DNA of 39,548 nucleotides from contig JAEZKZ010000049.1 in assembly GCA_023415305.1 (NCBI GenBank), positions 1 to 39,548 of the forward strand. The letters are read 5' to 3'. Source of the stretch: Bacillota bacterium. GTDB taxonomy: Bacteria > Bacillota > Clostridia > Acetivibrionales > DSM-1351. The position numbers and the translations under genes were made by a program. The first letter of the stretch is position 1, and every line of letters starts with the position of its first letter. Under the pieces are notes generated by a model. The model was not told the DNA's origin. It did not search any database and saw nothing but the letters and a program-made list of their open reading frames with translations. Of the stretch, positions 23,639 to 32,150 are shown piece by piece.

Positions 23639-25084
23639 ATGACAGCAGTTAACTTTAGCGATTACCATATTAGCAGTGATCTTATCAAGGCAATAGAAAT
23701 ATTAAACTATAAAAATCCCACAAAAGTTCAGCAAAAAGTCATTCCGGCTTTATTGAACGACAGGGATATTATTGTGAAATCCAGGACAGGCAGCGGAAAA
23801 ACAGCGGCCTTTGCCATTCCTCTTTGTCAAATGGTGGAGTGGGAGGAGAACAAGCCCCAGGCTTTGGTAATTACTCCAACCAGAGAATTGGCCATACAGG
23901 TAAAGGAAGATATATTTAATATAGGCAGATTCAAGAGAATAAAGGTTTCAGCCGTATATGGCAAATCTCCCTTTTATAAGCAGGAGAAGGAACTGAAGCA
24001 AAAAACGCATATTGTTGTGGGAACACCGGGCCGTATTATAGATCATTTGGAAAAAGCAACACTGGATACATCAAATATTAGCTATCTTGTTATAGATGAA
24101 GCTGACGAAATGCTTAATATGGGATTTATAGAACAAATTGAAGCCATAATCAGACAAATCCCCGAAGAAAGAGTCACAGTCCTGTTATCTGCAACTATGC
24201 CCAAAGGAATTGTGGAATTATGCGGTAAGTATATGAAAGAACCTGAAATGGTTGAGGTTGAGGAACAAAACACAACAACAGCAAGGATTGAGCAGCAAAA
24301 ATACCTGGTCGAATCAAAAGAAAAATTGAAATTGCTCAAAGATATTTCAGTAGTTGAGAATCCTGAAAGTTGTATAATTTTCTGTAATACCAAGCAGATG
24401 GTTGACGCTTTGCAACATGAACTTGCTTTAAATAAATATTCCTGCCAGAAAATACATGGCGACATGGACCAAAGGGATAGACAGCGAGTGATGAATGACT
24501 TTAAGCTTGGATATTTCAGATATCTTGTAGCGACAGATGTAGCAGCCAGAGGTATCGATGTAGAAAATATATCCCTGGTAATTAACTATGATGTCCCTCA
24601 GGACAGTGAGAGCTATGTGCATAGAATAGGGAGAACCGGACGTGTGAATAACACAGGGAAAGCTATAACTTTTGCAACTCACGTTGATGAAAAGTATATT
24701 AAAGCTATTGAACAGTATATTGGAAAGGAAATTCCACTGGGGCTTATTCCTGATAAAGAGACTGTACAAAGCCTGAGTGAACAATTTAATGAAAGAATGG
24801 CTACTGCTCCTGCGTTAAAAGAAGCTAAAGGAGCAAGCCTGAGTAAAGAAATCATGAAACTGCATATTAATGCAGGTAAAAAGACAAAAATGAGACCGGT
24901 TGATATAGTCGGAACTCTATGCAATATAAGGGGGATGACGGCTGAAGATATTGGTATTATTAATATAGCTGATGTTTCAACCTTTGTTGAAATACTTAAC
25001 AATAAAGGAGAACTGGTTTATAGAGAACTTCAGAAAACTCCTATTAAGGGAAGACTCAGGAAGGTTAGCAAAACAGAGGTGTGA
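23639..25084 (+). CDS. dbpA: DEAD-box RNA helicase, DbpA/YxiN-like
   Basis: The 481-residue helicase has all core motifs: SRTGSGKT (48-55), PTRELA, TPGR, VIDEADEM (DEAD at 153-156), SATMPK, ARGIDVE and HRIGRTGR. The C-terminal 75 residues (AGKKTKMRPVDIVGTLCNIR, then IADVSTFVEILNNKG) match the DbpA-type RNA-binding domain. In DbpA/YxiN that domain recognises hairpin 92 of 23S rRNA and directs the enzyme to 50S assembly. The ribosome binding site is poor (GTGAAG). An intrinsic terminator follows. Confidence 0.9.
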   Translation: MTAVNFSDYHISSDLIKAIEILNYKNPTKVQQKVIPALLNDRDIIVKSRTGSGKTAAFAIPLCQMVEWEENKPQALVITPTRELAIQVKEDIFNIGRFKRIKVSAVYGKSPFYKQEKELKQKTHIVVGTPGRIIDHLEKATLDTSNISYLVIDEADEMLNMGFIEQIEAIIRQIPEERVTVLLSATMPKGIVELCGKYMKEPEMVEVEEQNTTTARIEQQKYLVESKEKLKLLKDISVVENPESCIIFCNTKQMVDALQHELALNKYSCQKIHGDMDQRDRQRVMNDFKLGYFRYLVATDVAARGIDVENISLVINYDVPQDSESYVHRIGRTGRVNNTGKAITFATHVDEKYIKAIEQYIGKEIPLGLIPDKETVQSLSEQFNERMATAPALKEAKGASLSKEIMKLHINAGKKTKMRPVDIVGTLCNIRGMTAEDIGIINIADVSTFVEILNNKGELVYRELQKTPIKGRLRKVSKTEV

Positions 25085-25097
25085 GATTTTATAATCA

Positions 25098-25134
25098 AAA
25101 AACAAACTGCAGTAGACGAGCAGTTTGTTTTTTT
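25098..25134 (+). terminator. Intrinsic terminator after the helicase gene
   Basis: AAACAAACTGC (25100-25110) pairs with GCAGTTTGTTT (25120-25130) around a 9-nt loop, and seven or more T follow. The flanking A run makes it potentially bidirectional. Confidence 0.85.
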
Positions 25135-25169
25135 GTATCCGTTTAAAGGTAATAATAAACATTCATAAA

Positions 25170-25189
25170 TTGTACAAAAAAAGGTACAA
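25170..25189 (+). promoter_or_regulatory. TTGTAC/GTACAA inverted repeat before the MFS gene
   Basis: TTGTAC (25170-25175) and GTACAA (25184-25189) are perfect inverted copies separated by 8 bp of A-rich DNA, about 95 bp before the transporter start. A TATAAT lies further down at about 25237-25242. It may be an operator; no regulator gene is next to it. Confidence 0.3.
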
Positions 25190-25284
25190 AACGTGTAGCT
25201 AAATAAGGAAGTCTAAGTTAACATATTACTATAAAATATAATGTAGCGGGCGTTATGCATCGCAATTAATCAGGAGGATAATTA

Positions 25285-26532
25285 ATGAGTCTGGCTATTC
25301 AACAAAAAACAAGTAATCGTTGGATCCCCGTAATCGCAAGTATCTCAATTCAAATGTGTTTAGGAACTGCTTACATATGGAGTGTATTTCAATCGTTTCT
25401 TATTAAAGGCAAAGCTACTCCCGACGCTTTATTTGACTGGCCTGCAACCCACGGTACTCTGGCATATGCGTTACTGCTTGGAGTATTAACCTTTGGAAGT
25501 ACAATTGGAGGAAGAATTCAAGATAAAATAAAAAACCCGCGGCCGGTTATAATCGCCGGAGGCATTGTAATGGGAATCGGATTCTTCCTTGCACAATTCA
25601 CAACAGAGTCAACTCCCTGGTTGTTATGGCTCTCATATGGCGTATTAGGCGGTTTTGGTATGGGTATGGCTTATACTACTACCATTTCAACCTGCCAAAA
25701 GTGGTTTCCGGACAAAAGAGGTCTGGTAACAGGAATAATTGTTGCAGCTCTTGGTTTCGGTGGTTTGATTTTTACACCGGTTTCAGAAGCTTTAATTGCA
25801 AATATAGGGGTGCTTAAGACCTTTGCCGTATTAGGAGGCATATTTATTATTGTAACTTTAATAGGGTCAATGTTTATTAAAAATCCTCCCGAGGGCTTTA
25901 CACCACCAAATTGGACACCTTCAATAAAAAATGGCGGGCAGAATGTTCAAAACTTTACACCGGGTGAGGTTATTAGAATGCCACAGTTCTATCTGGTGAC
26001 CTTGGCACTTATGTGTGCAACCGCAGCAGGGTCAATGATGATACCAATGGCTAAAATACTTGGTTTACAGCCTGATAGCGGACTGACAAAGGGCGCTGCG
26101 GTGGCAGGTGTAATGATAATATCTGGTTGCAACTCATTCGGCCGCGTATTTTGGGGCTGGGTATCAGATAAGCTGGGCAGAAAGCAGACCATACTAATAC
26201 TTTTATTAATCGCAGGTATTTCTATCGTTTCAGTATCATTTGTAAAAGCTTATTTAATGCTTGTATTAATAGCAATCATTGGCTTCTCGTATGGAGGCTT
26301 TCTGGGAGTATTCCCTGCATTGACAGCAGACTTCTGGGGCACAAAAAACGGAGCGCAAATATATGGAATGGTGCTTCTTGGCTTTGGAGTAGGTGCAGTC
26401 GCATCCTCTTACATAGTAGCTTACTTCAGCAAGACAAAGGAATTTTCAACGGCATTTACAATAGCCGCTATCGCTTCAGTGGTCGGGATATTGATAATAT
26501 CATTTGTAAAAGCTCCCAGAAAAAAGGAATAA
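25285..26532 (+). CDS. MFS transporter of the OFA (oxalate/formate antiporter-like) group
   Basis: This 415-residue protein has twelve predicted membrane spans. The N-terminal pattern RWIPVIASISIQMCLGTAYI followed by WSVFQ is diagnostic of the OFA group. GRIQDKIKNPRPV is the loop 2-3 motif, and FPDKRGLVTGIIVAALGFGG and WGWVSDKLGRKQ are further conserved segments. OFA members exchange small organic acids, but many clostridial members are uncharacterised, so the substrate is open. AGGAGG precedes the ATG, and a long stem-loop terminator follows. Confidence 0.88.
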   Translation: MSLAIQQKTSNRWIPVIASISIQMCLGTAYIWSVFQSFLIKGKATPDALFDWPATHGTLAYALLLGVLTFGSTIGGRIQDKIKNPRPVIIAGGIVMGIGFFLAQFTTESTPWLLWLSYGVLGGFGMGMAYTTTISTCQKWFPDKRGLVTGIIVAALGFGGLIFTPVSEALIANIGVLKTFAVLGGIFIIVTLIGSMFIKNPPEGFTPPNWTPSIKNGGQNVQNFTPGEVIRMPQFYLVTLALMCATAAGSMMIPMAKILGLQPDSGLTKGAAVAGVMIISGCNSFGRVFWGWVSDKLGRKQTILILLLIAGISIVSVSFVKAYLMLVLIAIIGFSYGGFLGVFPALTADFWGTKNGAQIYGMVLLGFGVGAVASSYIVAYFSKTKEFSTAFTIAAIASVVGILIISFVKAPRKKE

Positions 26533-26543
26533 TTATCTAAATA

Positions 26544-26606
26544 AAACAGTCGCTTTTGCCTTGATCCCGGTTATTTACCGGTCAGTGCAGAAGCGGCTGT
26601 TTATTT
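26544..26606 (+). terminator. Long stem-loop terminator after the MFS gene
   Basis: A 16-bp stem (26544-26559 with 26587-26602, allowing two G-U pairs) encloses a small CCGGT/ACCGG hairpin. A short T-rich stretch, TTATTTT, follows. It is consistent with an intrinsic terminator. Confidence 0.65.
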
Positions 26607-26792
26607 TGGTTGTAAGAAAATAGTCAATGAATACTCGCCGTTCATTTATTAACTATACCAAAAGAAATGAAATTGAAAGAATTTTGTCTAAGAAAGTAAG
26701 TGACAGCCTTCGACAGATTATTTAAAAAGAAAAAGGTATTATAGATTAATATGAGATATACTGTTTTGTAGAAAGAAGAGTAGGGTGGAAAT

Positions 26793-27929
26793 ATGCTGAC
26801 GTTCAGTTATGTTGAGATTAATTTAATTGCTGTCACTATTTTGTTTATTATTTTCTTTAATATAAGGAATAAGAAAGATAAATACCTGTACGATCAGAAG
26901 CTTTTCAGCCTATTATTACTCTTTAATACGTTGATTCTCCTGTTTGATACTCTCACATGGGTCTTCAACATGAGAACGGGGGAAACTGCAAGATATATCA
27001 ATGTAGTTTCTAATTCCATCTATTATATGCTAAACCCTGTACCCTGTATGATATGGGCTCTTTATGCGGATTTCAATATATATAAAAATGAACGTCGGAT
27101 TAAGAGGATAAGTATACCTCTTTCCATTCCTGTACTATTTAATGCTGTCCTTGCTGTATTGAGTCCTTTTAAGGAATTGTTGTTTCACATTGACAGCAAC
27201 AATAGCTTTAAGAGGGGTGAGTTATTTCATGTAATGTGTGTTATAAACTACTCTTACTTTGTAGTAACCTTTATTAAGCTTATTAGACGCAAAAACAGGC
27301 TTGACAGAAATCAATTCATTGCTCTTGTCACCTTTGCTATTCCGCCGTTTCTAGCTGCTATTTTCCAAATTATGTTTTACGGAATCTCTATTATATGGGT
27401 CTCTATGGCTCTTTCAATGCTTTTTGTATTTGTGCACATTCAGAATAATCAACTGTATACTGATTACCTTACACGTGTGTATAATCGCAGACAGCTGGAT
27501 AATTACCTTTATCAGAAAATAAAGCACAGGGTACACAACACGAAATATCTTGCAGGAATAATGATTGATGTTAACTCCTTTAAGCAGATCAACGATCTCT
27601 ACGGACATACGGCTGGCGACAATGCCTTAATATGTGTAGCCGACATTCTTAAAAGGAGTTTCAGAAAGAATGATTTTATTGCGAGATATGGCGGGGATGA
27701 GTTCGTAGTAGTTGTTGAAATAAGTGAAAAAGCTGAGCTGACAGGTATGATAAACAGGCTTCGGGAACATGTTGAATATTACAATAGTACAAAAATTATA
27801 CCCTTTGAGATTAGTCTCAGCATTGGTTATGATGTATATAAAACTAAAACAGGTGTATCAATACAAAAGTTCTATAGGCATATAGACAAACTGATGTATG
27901 AAGATAAAAGGGGAAGGGCGGTCAGTTAA
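26793..27929 (+). CDS. Membrane-bound diguanylate cyclase
   Basis: The 378-residue protein has about seven N-terminal membrane segments (residues 5-215), then a GGDEF domain. The active site is YGGDEF (GGDEF 300-304), with DVNSFKQINDLYGHTAGDNA upstream. RKND (291-294) lies exactly five residues before GGDEF and is a complete inhibitory I-site (RxxD), so product feedback is expected. It makes c-di-GMP from GTP. GGGTGGAAAT precedes the ATG. No c-di-GMP riboswitch was recognised in this window. Its stop codon overlaps that of the convergent gene. Confidence 0.92.
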   Translation: MLTFSYVEINLIAVTILFIIFFNIRNKKDKYLYDQKLFSLLLLFNTLILLFDTLTWVFNMRTGETARYINVVSNSIYYMLNPVPCMIWALYADFNIYKNERRIKRISIPLSIPVLFNAVLAVLSPFKELLFHIDSNNSFKRGELFHVMCVINYSYFVVTFIKLIRRKNRLDRNQFIALVTFAIPPFLAAIFQIMFYGISIIWVSMALSMLFVFVHIQNNQLYTDYLTRVYNRRQLDNYLYQKIKHRVHNTKYLAGIMIDVNSFKQINDLYGHTAGDNALICVADILKRSFRKNDFIARYGGDEFVVVVEISEKAELTGMINRLREHVEYYNSTKIIPFEISLSIGYDVYKTKTGVSIQKFYRHIDKLMYEDKRGRAVS

Positions 27930-28471
27930 ATACCATATTTTCCGGATTCCTTATCTAAAAAAAGAGGGAGCTTGGGAGGATTTAATGTCCAGACCACATA
28001 AACTATTAATATCAGTAATACCAATTCCATAGTTATATACACATTAATGCCTTTTGAATGCATGAAAGCAATATAGCCAAGTAACTGACCGACTGTAATC
28101 GATATAAATAAAATAAGTATATCTACAATCAATATCTCCACTCCAAATGCCCCGGTATAAAAATAATATGCGAACATCATAAAGATTAAAGAAGCAGCAA
28201 AAGAAACAAGCATGCCGGTAAACCACTTATTTATATCAAGACCATATTTTTTACCTTTTAATATGTAGAAGAATATCCACCAGATAATGATTGGCAGCAG
28301 CATTTTGGTATGTTCCCAAACGCTTTCATTTACAGGAGCTATTGCTCCTATCAGGATAAACTTGTTAAATAAATCATAAAAAAAATGGAAACATGTTCCT
28401 AACGCAAAGATTAAAGGTATTGATACGAGTATCCATTTTTTAGGGGGGTACAGATTATTAATAAAAATCAC
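27926..28471 (-). CDS. Integral membrane protein, DUF6512-like
   Basis: This protein of about 180 residues has five or so membrane spans. The motif LGTCFHFFYDL followed by APVNESVWEHTKMLLPIIIW is the recognisable signature of small clostridial proteins now grouped as DUF6512; no function is known. The start is unclear. AAGGAG is present, but the GTG at 28471 overlaps it, and the codon at normal spacing (28462) is ATT. Either an ATT start or a damaged start is possible. The stop shares the TTAA at 27926-27929 with the diguanylate cyclase gene from the other side. Confidence 0.7.
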   Translation of the reverse strand: MIFINNLYPPKKWILVSIPLIFALGTCFHFFYDLFNKFILIGAIAPVNESVWEHTKMLLPIIIWWIFFYILKGKKYGLDINKWFTGMLVSFAASLIFMMFAYYFYTGAFGVEILIVDILILFISITVGQLLGYIAFMHSKGINVYITMELVLLILIVYVVWTLNPPKLPLFLDKESGKYGI

Positions 28472-28576
28472 TCCTTGTAAAAGTCTTACATATAAATATA
28501 GTGCTGACTTACTATAAACTATTCATTGAATTGGCGATTTTTTTATAGTAGACTTTACTAGTGAATGAAATTACAA

Positions 28577-28603
28577 AAAGGTAAGCTGTTCGGGCTTACC
28601 TTT
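28577..28603 (-). terminator. Bidirectional-type terminator downstream of the DUF486 gene
   Basis: AAAGGTAAGC (28577-28586) and GCTTACCTTT (28594-28603) form a perfect 10-bp stem with a 7-nt loop. On the reverse strand it is followed by T-rich sequence, so it fits the end of the gene at 28643-28996. Confidence 0.75.
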
Positions 28604-28642
28604 ACGTTATGAGTATATTATAGTTGCTGGAAGGTTTACCTT

Positions 28643-28996
28643 TCAGAACTTTTTAAAAGCAAAGAATACAGCTCCCAATATACAGAGAAAGGATAACAAA
28701 TAATTTAACTTGAAGCTTTCTTTTAAATAAAGGACTGAAAATACTGCAAAGACAACAAGAGTAATTGCTTCCTGAATTATTTTTAACTGAGCGGTGTCAA
28801 AATCTTTAGAGGCCAGTCTGTTTGCGGGTATCATAAAGCAATATTCAAAGAATGCAATACCCCAGCTTATGAGGATAATCAACGGCAGCGAAAAAGAATT
28901 CCCTTTAAATTTAAGATTGCCATACCATGCAAAGGTCATAAAAATATTTGATACTACTAGAAGCAGAAACGGCCAAAATTTTAGTAATGATTGCAT
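28643..28996 (-). CDS. DMT-superfamily small membrane protein (DUF486)
   Basis: The 117-residue protein has four predicted membrane helices. FMTFAWYGNLKF, SWGIAFFEYCFMIPANRLAS and TLVVFAVFSVLYLKE are the hallmarks of DUF486 proteins, small multidrug-resistance-like members of the DMT superfamily with no assigned substrate. GAGGGAG precedes the ATG at 28996. It ends before a clear terminator. Confidence 0.88.
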   Translation of the reverse strand: MQSLLKFWPFLLLVVSNIFMTFAWYGNLKFKGNSFSLPLIILISWGIAFFEYCFMIPANRLASKDFDTAQLKIIQEAITLVVFAVFSVLYLKESFKLNYLLSFLCILGAVFFAFKKF

Positions 28997-29142
28997 ATGT
29001 ACTCCCTCGGAAGACTGAAAATTATTGTAATAAAATCAACAAAGCCTATTATAGCATAAAGGATTTATTATAGAGAAGAAGTTATTTATTTTATTTGAAC
29101 AAAATATATTGATTTATATTATTTTATTGAGGAGAAGTGTTT

Positions 29143-29430
29143 ATGAAAAAACTATTATTTATTATTATTCTTTTAATATTTGTACTGGTTTTAACAAATC
29201 CGACCCAGGCAGATTACAATTCATGGGTTAATGAAAAGCTGGCACAAAAGTTGGAGTATAATTCAAAAGAGACTGTAGGGAAGGTAATATCGCCGCTGAC
29301 AAATATGCTTGTAAACTCCGTGACCGAAAGACATAATTACTATATTTTTTCTATTTATGAAACTGAAATAGCAAATAATGAAATAAATAAAACTGTAGGT
29401 ATTTTAAAAATGTTTGTAGACTTAAATTAA
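29143..29430 (+). CDS. Small exported or anchored protein, DUF4359-like
   Basis: This 95-residue protein opens with a lysine pair and a long hydrophobic segment (LLFIIILLIFVLVLTNPTQA), a signal peptide or anchor with a possible AxA-like cut near TQA. The rest contains DYNSWVNEKL, two short helices and a beta hairpin with NYYIFSIYET. It resembles DUF4359 proteins. GAGGAGA precedes the ATG at 29143. Function is unknown. Confidence 0.7.
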   Translation: MKKLLFIIILLIFVLVLTNPTQADYNSWVNEKLAQKLEYNSKETVGKVISPLTNMLVNSVTERHNYYIFSIYETEIANNEINKTVGILKMFVDLN

Positions 29431-29515
29431 TTATCAATTTTAGTTTAATCTGTAAACAAAATAAACTACTGTCATATAATGATTACATACGATATTATGA
29501 AAGAGGAAGTATTGT

Positions 29516-30487
29516 ATGGCTACTACATTATTTGATGAAATCAGAATTTTTAACGGAAGTGACAAATTAACAACGATTTTTCGAGATCTAATAAACAATA
29601 ATTTTGATGAAGCGATAAAATCTCTTAATCACAGGTATTTGCAATTTCCATCACTATTTATACTTAATACTGAAATAAGTAGTGAAATATATGAGCGATT
29701 GAATACACGTAATAAATGCGCACTGAACTTTATAAATCAAGTGTTATCGGAAGAAGGGCCGGATTCCGAGAGAATTTTATCCGAATCCACACAGGAAAGT
29801 TTTGCAGCATATAAATGGATTCTGGAGTCGGGTTGCTCGGAGGACGGACTCAGTGAAGCATATGATGAAGTTCTTGATAGAGCCGCCATGGTACTTTGCA
29901 AGGTATACAATGACCAGAGCTGCTTAAGAATTATGGAAGCATTAATTTTTGATCGCCATAGAAAAGGGTCTTACATATATGATTTGACCTGGGCTTTTTT
30001 TGAGAGCCTGAACCCGCAGAATATAAACTCCCTGGCTAATCGGTTGAGGTCAGCCAATCCAAAGGATGTGGAGCTTGCCAGAAAGTTTCTCAATTTTATT
30101 CCTGACATAGACAGTCGAGATGAAGACTCCCGGAAATTATATCAAAGAGCTTTGAAGTGGCTGAGTCAGAATCAGAATTATATATATTACACAGGCGTTA
30201 CAAATAACCAGACCCCTAACCCATCAAGATATACTGTCTCACTTGAAGCTAAGTATTTACATAAGCCGGCTTACAGTATAATTCAGGAACCATCAAGAAA
30301 TATAAATAAAGAAGAGGCTTCTTATCTTGATAATTTTATTAATCTGAATGAGGATACCAAACAGCTGTTAGCAAGGTGCTCGGATATGCTTTACCACATA
30401 AACAAATACAAGTGGAATAAATGGCTTCAAAGTCCTGTCGATAAGCAAATAGAGATTGCTGAGAGGATGGTGGGGCAAAATGATTAA
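29516..30487 (+). CDS. Unknown helical protein overlapping the transglutaminase gene
   Basis: The 323-residue protein starts after AGAGGAAG with MATTLFDEIRIFNGSD. It is predicted almost entirely helical, with regions such as NNFDEAIKSLNHRYLQF, YDEVLDRAAMVLCKVYND and LDNFINLNEDTKQLLARCSD, suggesting a HEAT- or TPR-like solenoid. I see no membrane segment, signal peptide or catalytic motif. The last 8 bp overlap the start of the Tgl gene, so the two are translationally coupled. It is probably expressed in the mother cell at coat formation and could be a Tgl partner, scaffold or substrate. That is inference from position only. Confidence 0.65.
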   Translation: MATTLFDEIRIFNGSDKLTTIFRDLINNNFDEAIKSLNHRYLQFPSLFILNTEISSEIYERLNTRNKCALNFINQVLSEEGPDSERILSESTQESFAAYKWILESGCSEDGLSEAYDEVLDRAAMVLCKVYNDQSCLRIMEALIFDRHRKGSYIYDLTWAFFESLNPQNINSLANRLRSANPKDVELARKFLNFIPDIDSRDEDSRKLYQRALKWLSQNQNYIYYTGVTNNQTPNPSRYTVSLEAKYLHKPAYSIIQEPSRNINKEEASYLDNFINLNEDTKQLLARCSDMLYHINKYKWNKWLQSPVDKQIEIAERMVGQND

Positions 30488-31277
30488 AATTAAAGGAAAT
30501 CCTATTGATACAAATATCCTTAATCAGTATGGAATGGGAAGTATTGAAGGAAAAATACTGAATATAATGTTAAAAAGTGATGCTGCTTATAATTTTAATT
30601 CAGTTAATGAATTAAAATTCGAACTGGCACTAAGGAAAAGCATTGTGAATGCATCGAAAGACCTGAATAGAAGTCGTATGGAATTCCGTACCTTCAGAAA
30701 GTCAAAATGTAATCCTGAATTTTGGTATAGAACGGGAGAAGGCGGCTTCGAACTAAAAAATAATGTCAGACCCTCTGATGCTATAAAAGATATTTACCTT
30801 AACAGTTCAAAATATGGTACCGAATGTGCTACAGCTATGGTTATCGTTTATTATAAGGCACTGGTTGATATTTTTCCGGAAGAACTATTTAACAGAATGT
30901 TCTCAAGAATATATCTAATGAATTGGCAGAGCCTTGACTATGATATGGGTATAGTTGATTATATGAGAGTGCCTGACTACCTCCCCGGTGATTGCAGATA
31001 CTTTAAAAATCCGGAGGTTGACCCGTTAAAACCTGAGTGGCAGGGTGAAAATGTATTTTTGCTTGAAAATGGTCTTTATTTTGGACATGGTATTGGCATA
31101 ACCAACGGAGAAAGAATAATTGAAATTCTGAACAAGAAAAGAAGAAGGGGTGCAACAGTTTCAGCATTTTTACTACCATCAGCCAAACGCCTTAATTTCA
31201 AGTATTTGAGCAGTAAGTATTATGGATATCCAGCTCGTGATGAGGAGGATTTTTATAGTAAAAAAAATCTGGGATAA
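30480..31277 (+). CDS. tgl: Spore-coat protein-glutamine gamma-glutamyltransferase
   Basis: The 265-residue protein matches the Bacillus Tgl transglutaminase. SVNELKFELALRKSIVNASK, the catalytic YGTECATAMVIVYYKAL with Glu115-Cys116, GDCRYFKNPEVDP and WQGENVFLLENGLYFGHGIG are all present. The catalytic Cys falls at 116, as in B. subtilis Tgl (245 residues). The enzyme forms epsilon-(gamma-glutamyl)lysine bonds between coat proteins late in sporulation. The ATG at 30480 overlaps the end of the upstream gene, and GGTGGGG serves as a weak ribosome binding site. The C-terminal tail (ARDEEDFYSKKNLG) extends beyond the Bacillus enzyme. Confidence 0.92.
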   Translation: MIKIKGNPIDTNILNQYGMGSIEGKILNIMLKSDAAYNFNSVNELKFELALRKSIVNASKDLNRSRMEFRTFRKSKCNPEFWYRTGEGGFELKNNVRPSDAIKDIYLNSSKYGTECATAMVIVYYKALVDIFPEELFNRMFSRIYLMNWQSLDYDMGIVDYMRVPDYLPGDCRYFKNPEVDPLKPEWQGENVFLLENGLYFGHGIGITNGERIIEILNKKRRRGATVSAFLLPSAKRLNFKYLSSKYYGYPARDEEDFYSKKNLG

Positions 31278-31335
31278 AACCGTATTAAGTGATATTATAT
31301 TAGAGAACATAACCTGAACTTACGGAGGCAGCAGA

Positions 31336-31518
31336 ATGAACGGTAAAAACAATTGTGAATGTTGCATTAACTATACTTACGACGAAGAATTTAACTGCTA
31401 TCAATGTGAAGTAAATTTGGATGAGGATGAAATGAGTCAATTTCTGAGGAATGCTTTTACTAATTGTCCATACTTTCAGTTTAATGACGAGTATAAAACT
31501 GTAAGGAGACAAATTTAG
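31336..31518 (+). CDS. Small Cys-rich protein, DUF6472-like
   Basis: This 60-residue protein reads NCECCINYTYDEEFNCYQCE followed by LDEDEMSQFL, NCPYF and DEYKTVRRQ. The spacing C-x-x-C ... C-x-x-C ... C suggests metal binding. The pattern matches the small clostridial proteins called DUF6472; no function is known. ACGGAGG precedes the ATG. It follows Tgl by about 60 bp and may share its transcript. Confidence 0.8.
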   Translation: MNGKNNCECCINYTYDEEFNCYQCEVNLDEDEMSQFLRNAFTNCPYFQFNDEYKTVRRQI

Positions 31519-31577
31519 AGGTATAAAATACTTTAAATTGAGAAACATAAAAAGCAGAATAATTGGAGGTGCTTTTT

Positions 31578-32009
31578 ATGGACGGAAATGAAGAATTGTT
31601 GAACTACATTCATCAGAATTCTGAAATGGGCATAGGTACAATAGAGCATTTACTGGTAATTAATACGGAAGACGAATTTAGGAAAACTCTCGACTCCCAG
31701 ATGGATGAGTATAAAACTATTAATATAAAAGCTGCTGAAATGTTACATGACAGTAATAAAGAGGCTAAAGATGTAAGTGCTATGTCAAAAGTCTCTTCGA
31801 ATATGATGATTGATATGAAAACCTTGACTGACAAATCAGCTTCTCATATTTCCGAAATGCTTATTCAGGGTAATACAATGGGTATAATTCAGATGACAAA
31901 AAGGCTTAATCAATATGTTAATGCCGATAGAAAGGTAATAGACCTGGCAAACAGATTACTTGCCTTCGAGCATAGAAATATTGAGGAATGTAAGAAATTT
32001 TTACACTAG
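31578..32009 (+). CDS. Helical protein of unknown function, four-helix type
   Basis: The 143-residue protein begins MDGNEELLNYIHQNSEMGIG. Long amphipathic helices follow (DEYKTINIKAAEMLHDSN, MMIDMKTLTDKSASHISEML, MTKRLNQYVNADRKVIDLAN), consistent with a ferritin-like or DUF2383-like four-helix bundle. No clear di-iron E-x-x-H pair is conserved, apart from HISEML and FEHRN. TGGAGGT precedes the ATG at 31578; the TTG at 31563 lies upstream of that site. Similar proteins are common in Clostridia without known function. A strong terminator lies downstream. Confidence 0.68.
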   Translation: MDGNEELLNYIHQNSEMGIGTIEHLLVINTEDEFRKTLDSQMDEYKTINIKAAEMLHDSNKEAKDVSAMSKVSSNMMIDMKTLTDKSASHISEMLIQGNTMGIIQMTKRLNQYVNADRKVIDLANRLLAFEHRNIEECKKFLH

Positions 32010-32095
32010 ATGGCTTAAGGTGCTTTGCTAATATCAATTTGTAGTGGTTAACACCAGTTTGACACTACACTTTAGAGATATTTAACCATATGAAG

Positions 32096-32150
32096 GTTCT
32101 GAGGAAGTAAGTAAAATATTTGTGCTTACTTCCTCAGAACTTTCTTTTTT
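32096..32150 (+). terminator. Strong intrinsic terminator
   Basis: GTTCTGAGGAAGTAAG (32096-32111) pairs perfectly over 16 bp with CTTACTTCCTCAGAAC (32125-32140). TTTCTTTTTT follows. It ends the transcript of the gene at 31578-32009. A smaller TGTAGTG/CACTACA hairpin lies just before it at 32040-32070. Confidence 0.85.

Noticed and set aside
23622..23642. Seven-codon leader (MKVKKI) overlapping the helicase start as ATGA
   Set aside because: It lacks a ribosome binding site, and frames this short occur by chance in AT-rich DNA.
28470..28996. Operon of the two small membrane-protein genes on the reverse strand
   Set aside because: A perfect terminator at 28577-28603 separates them.
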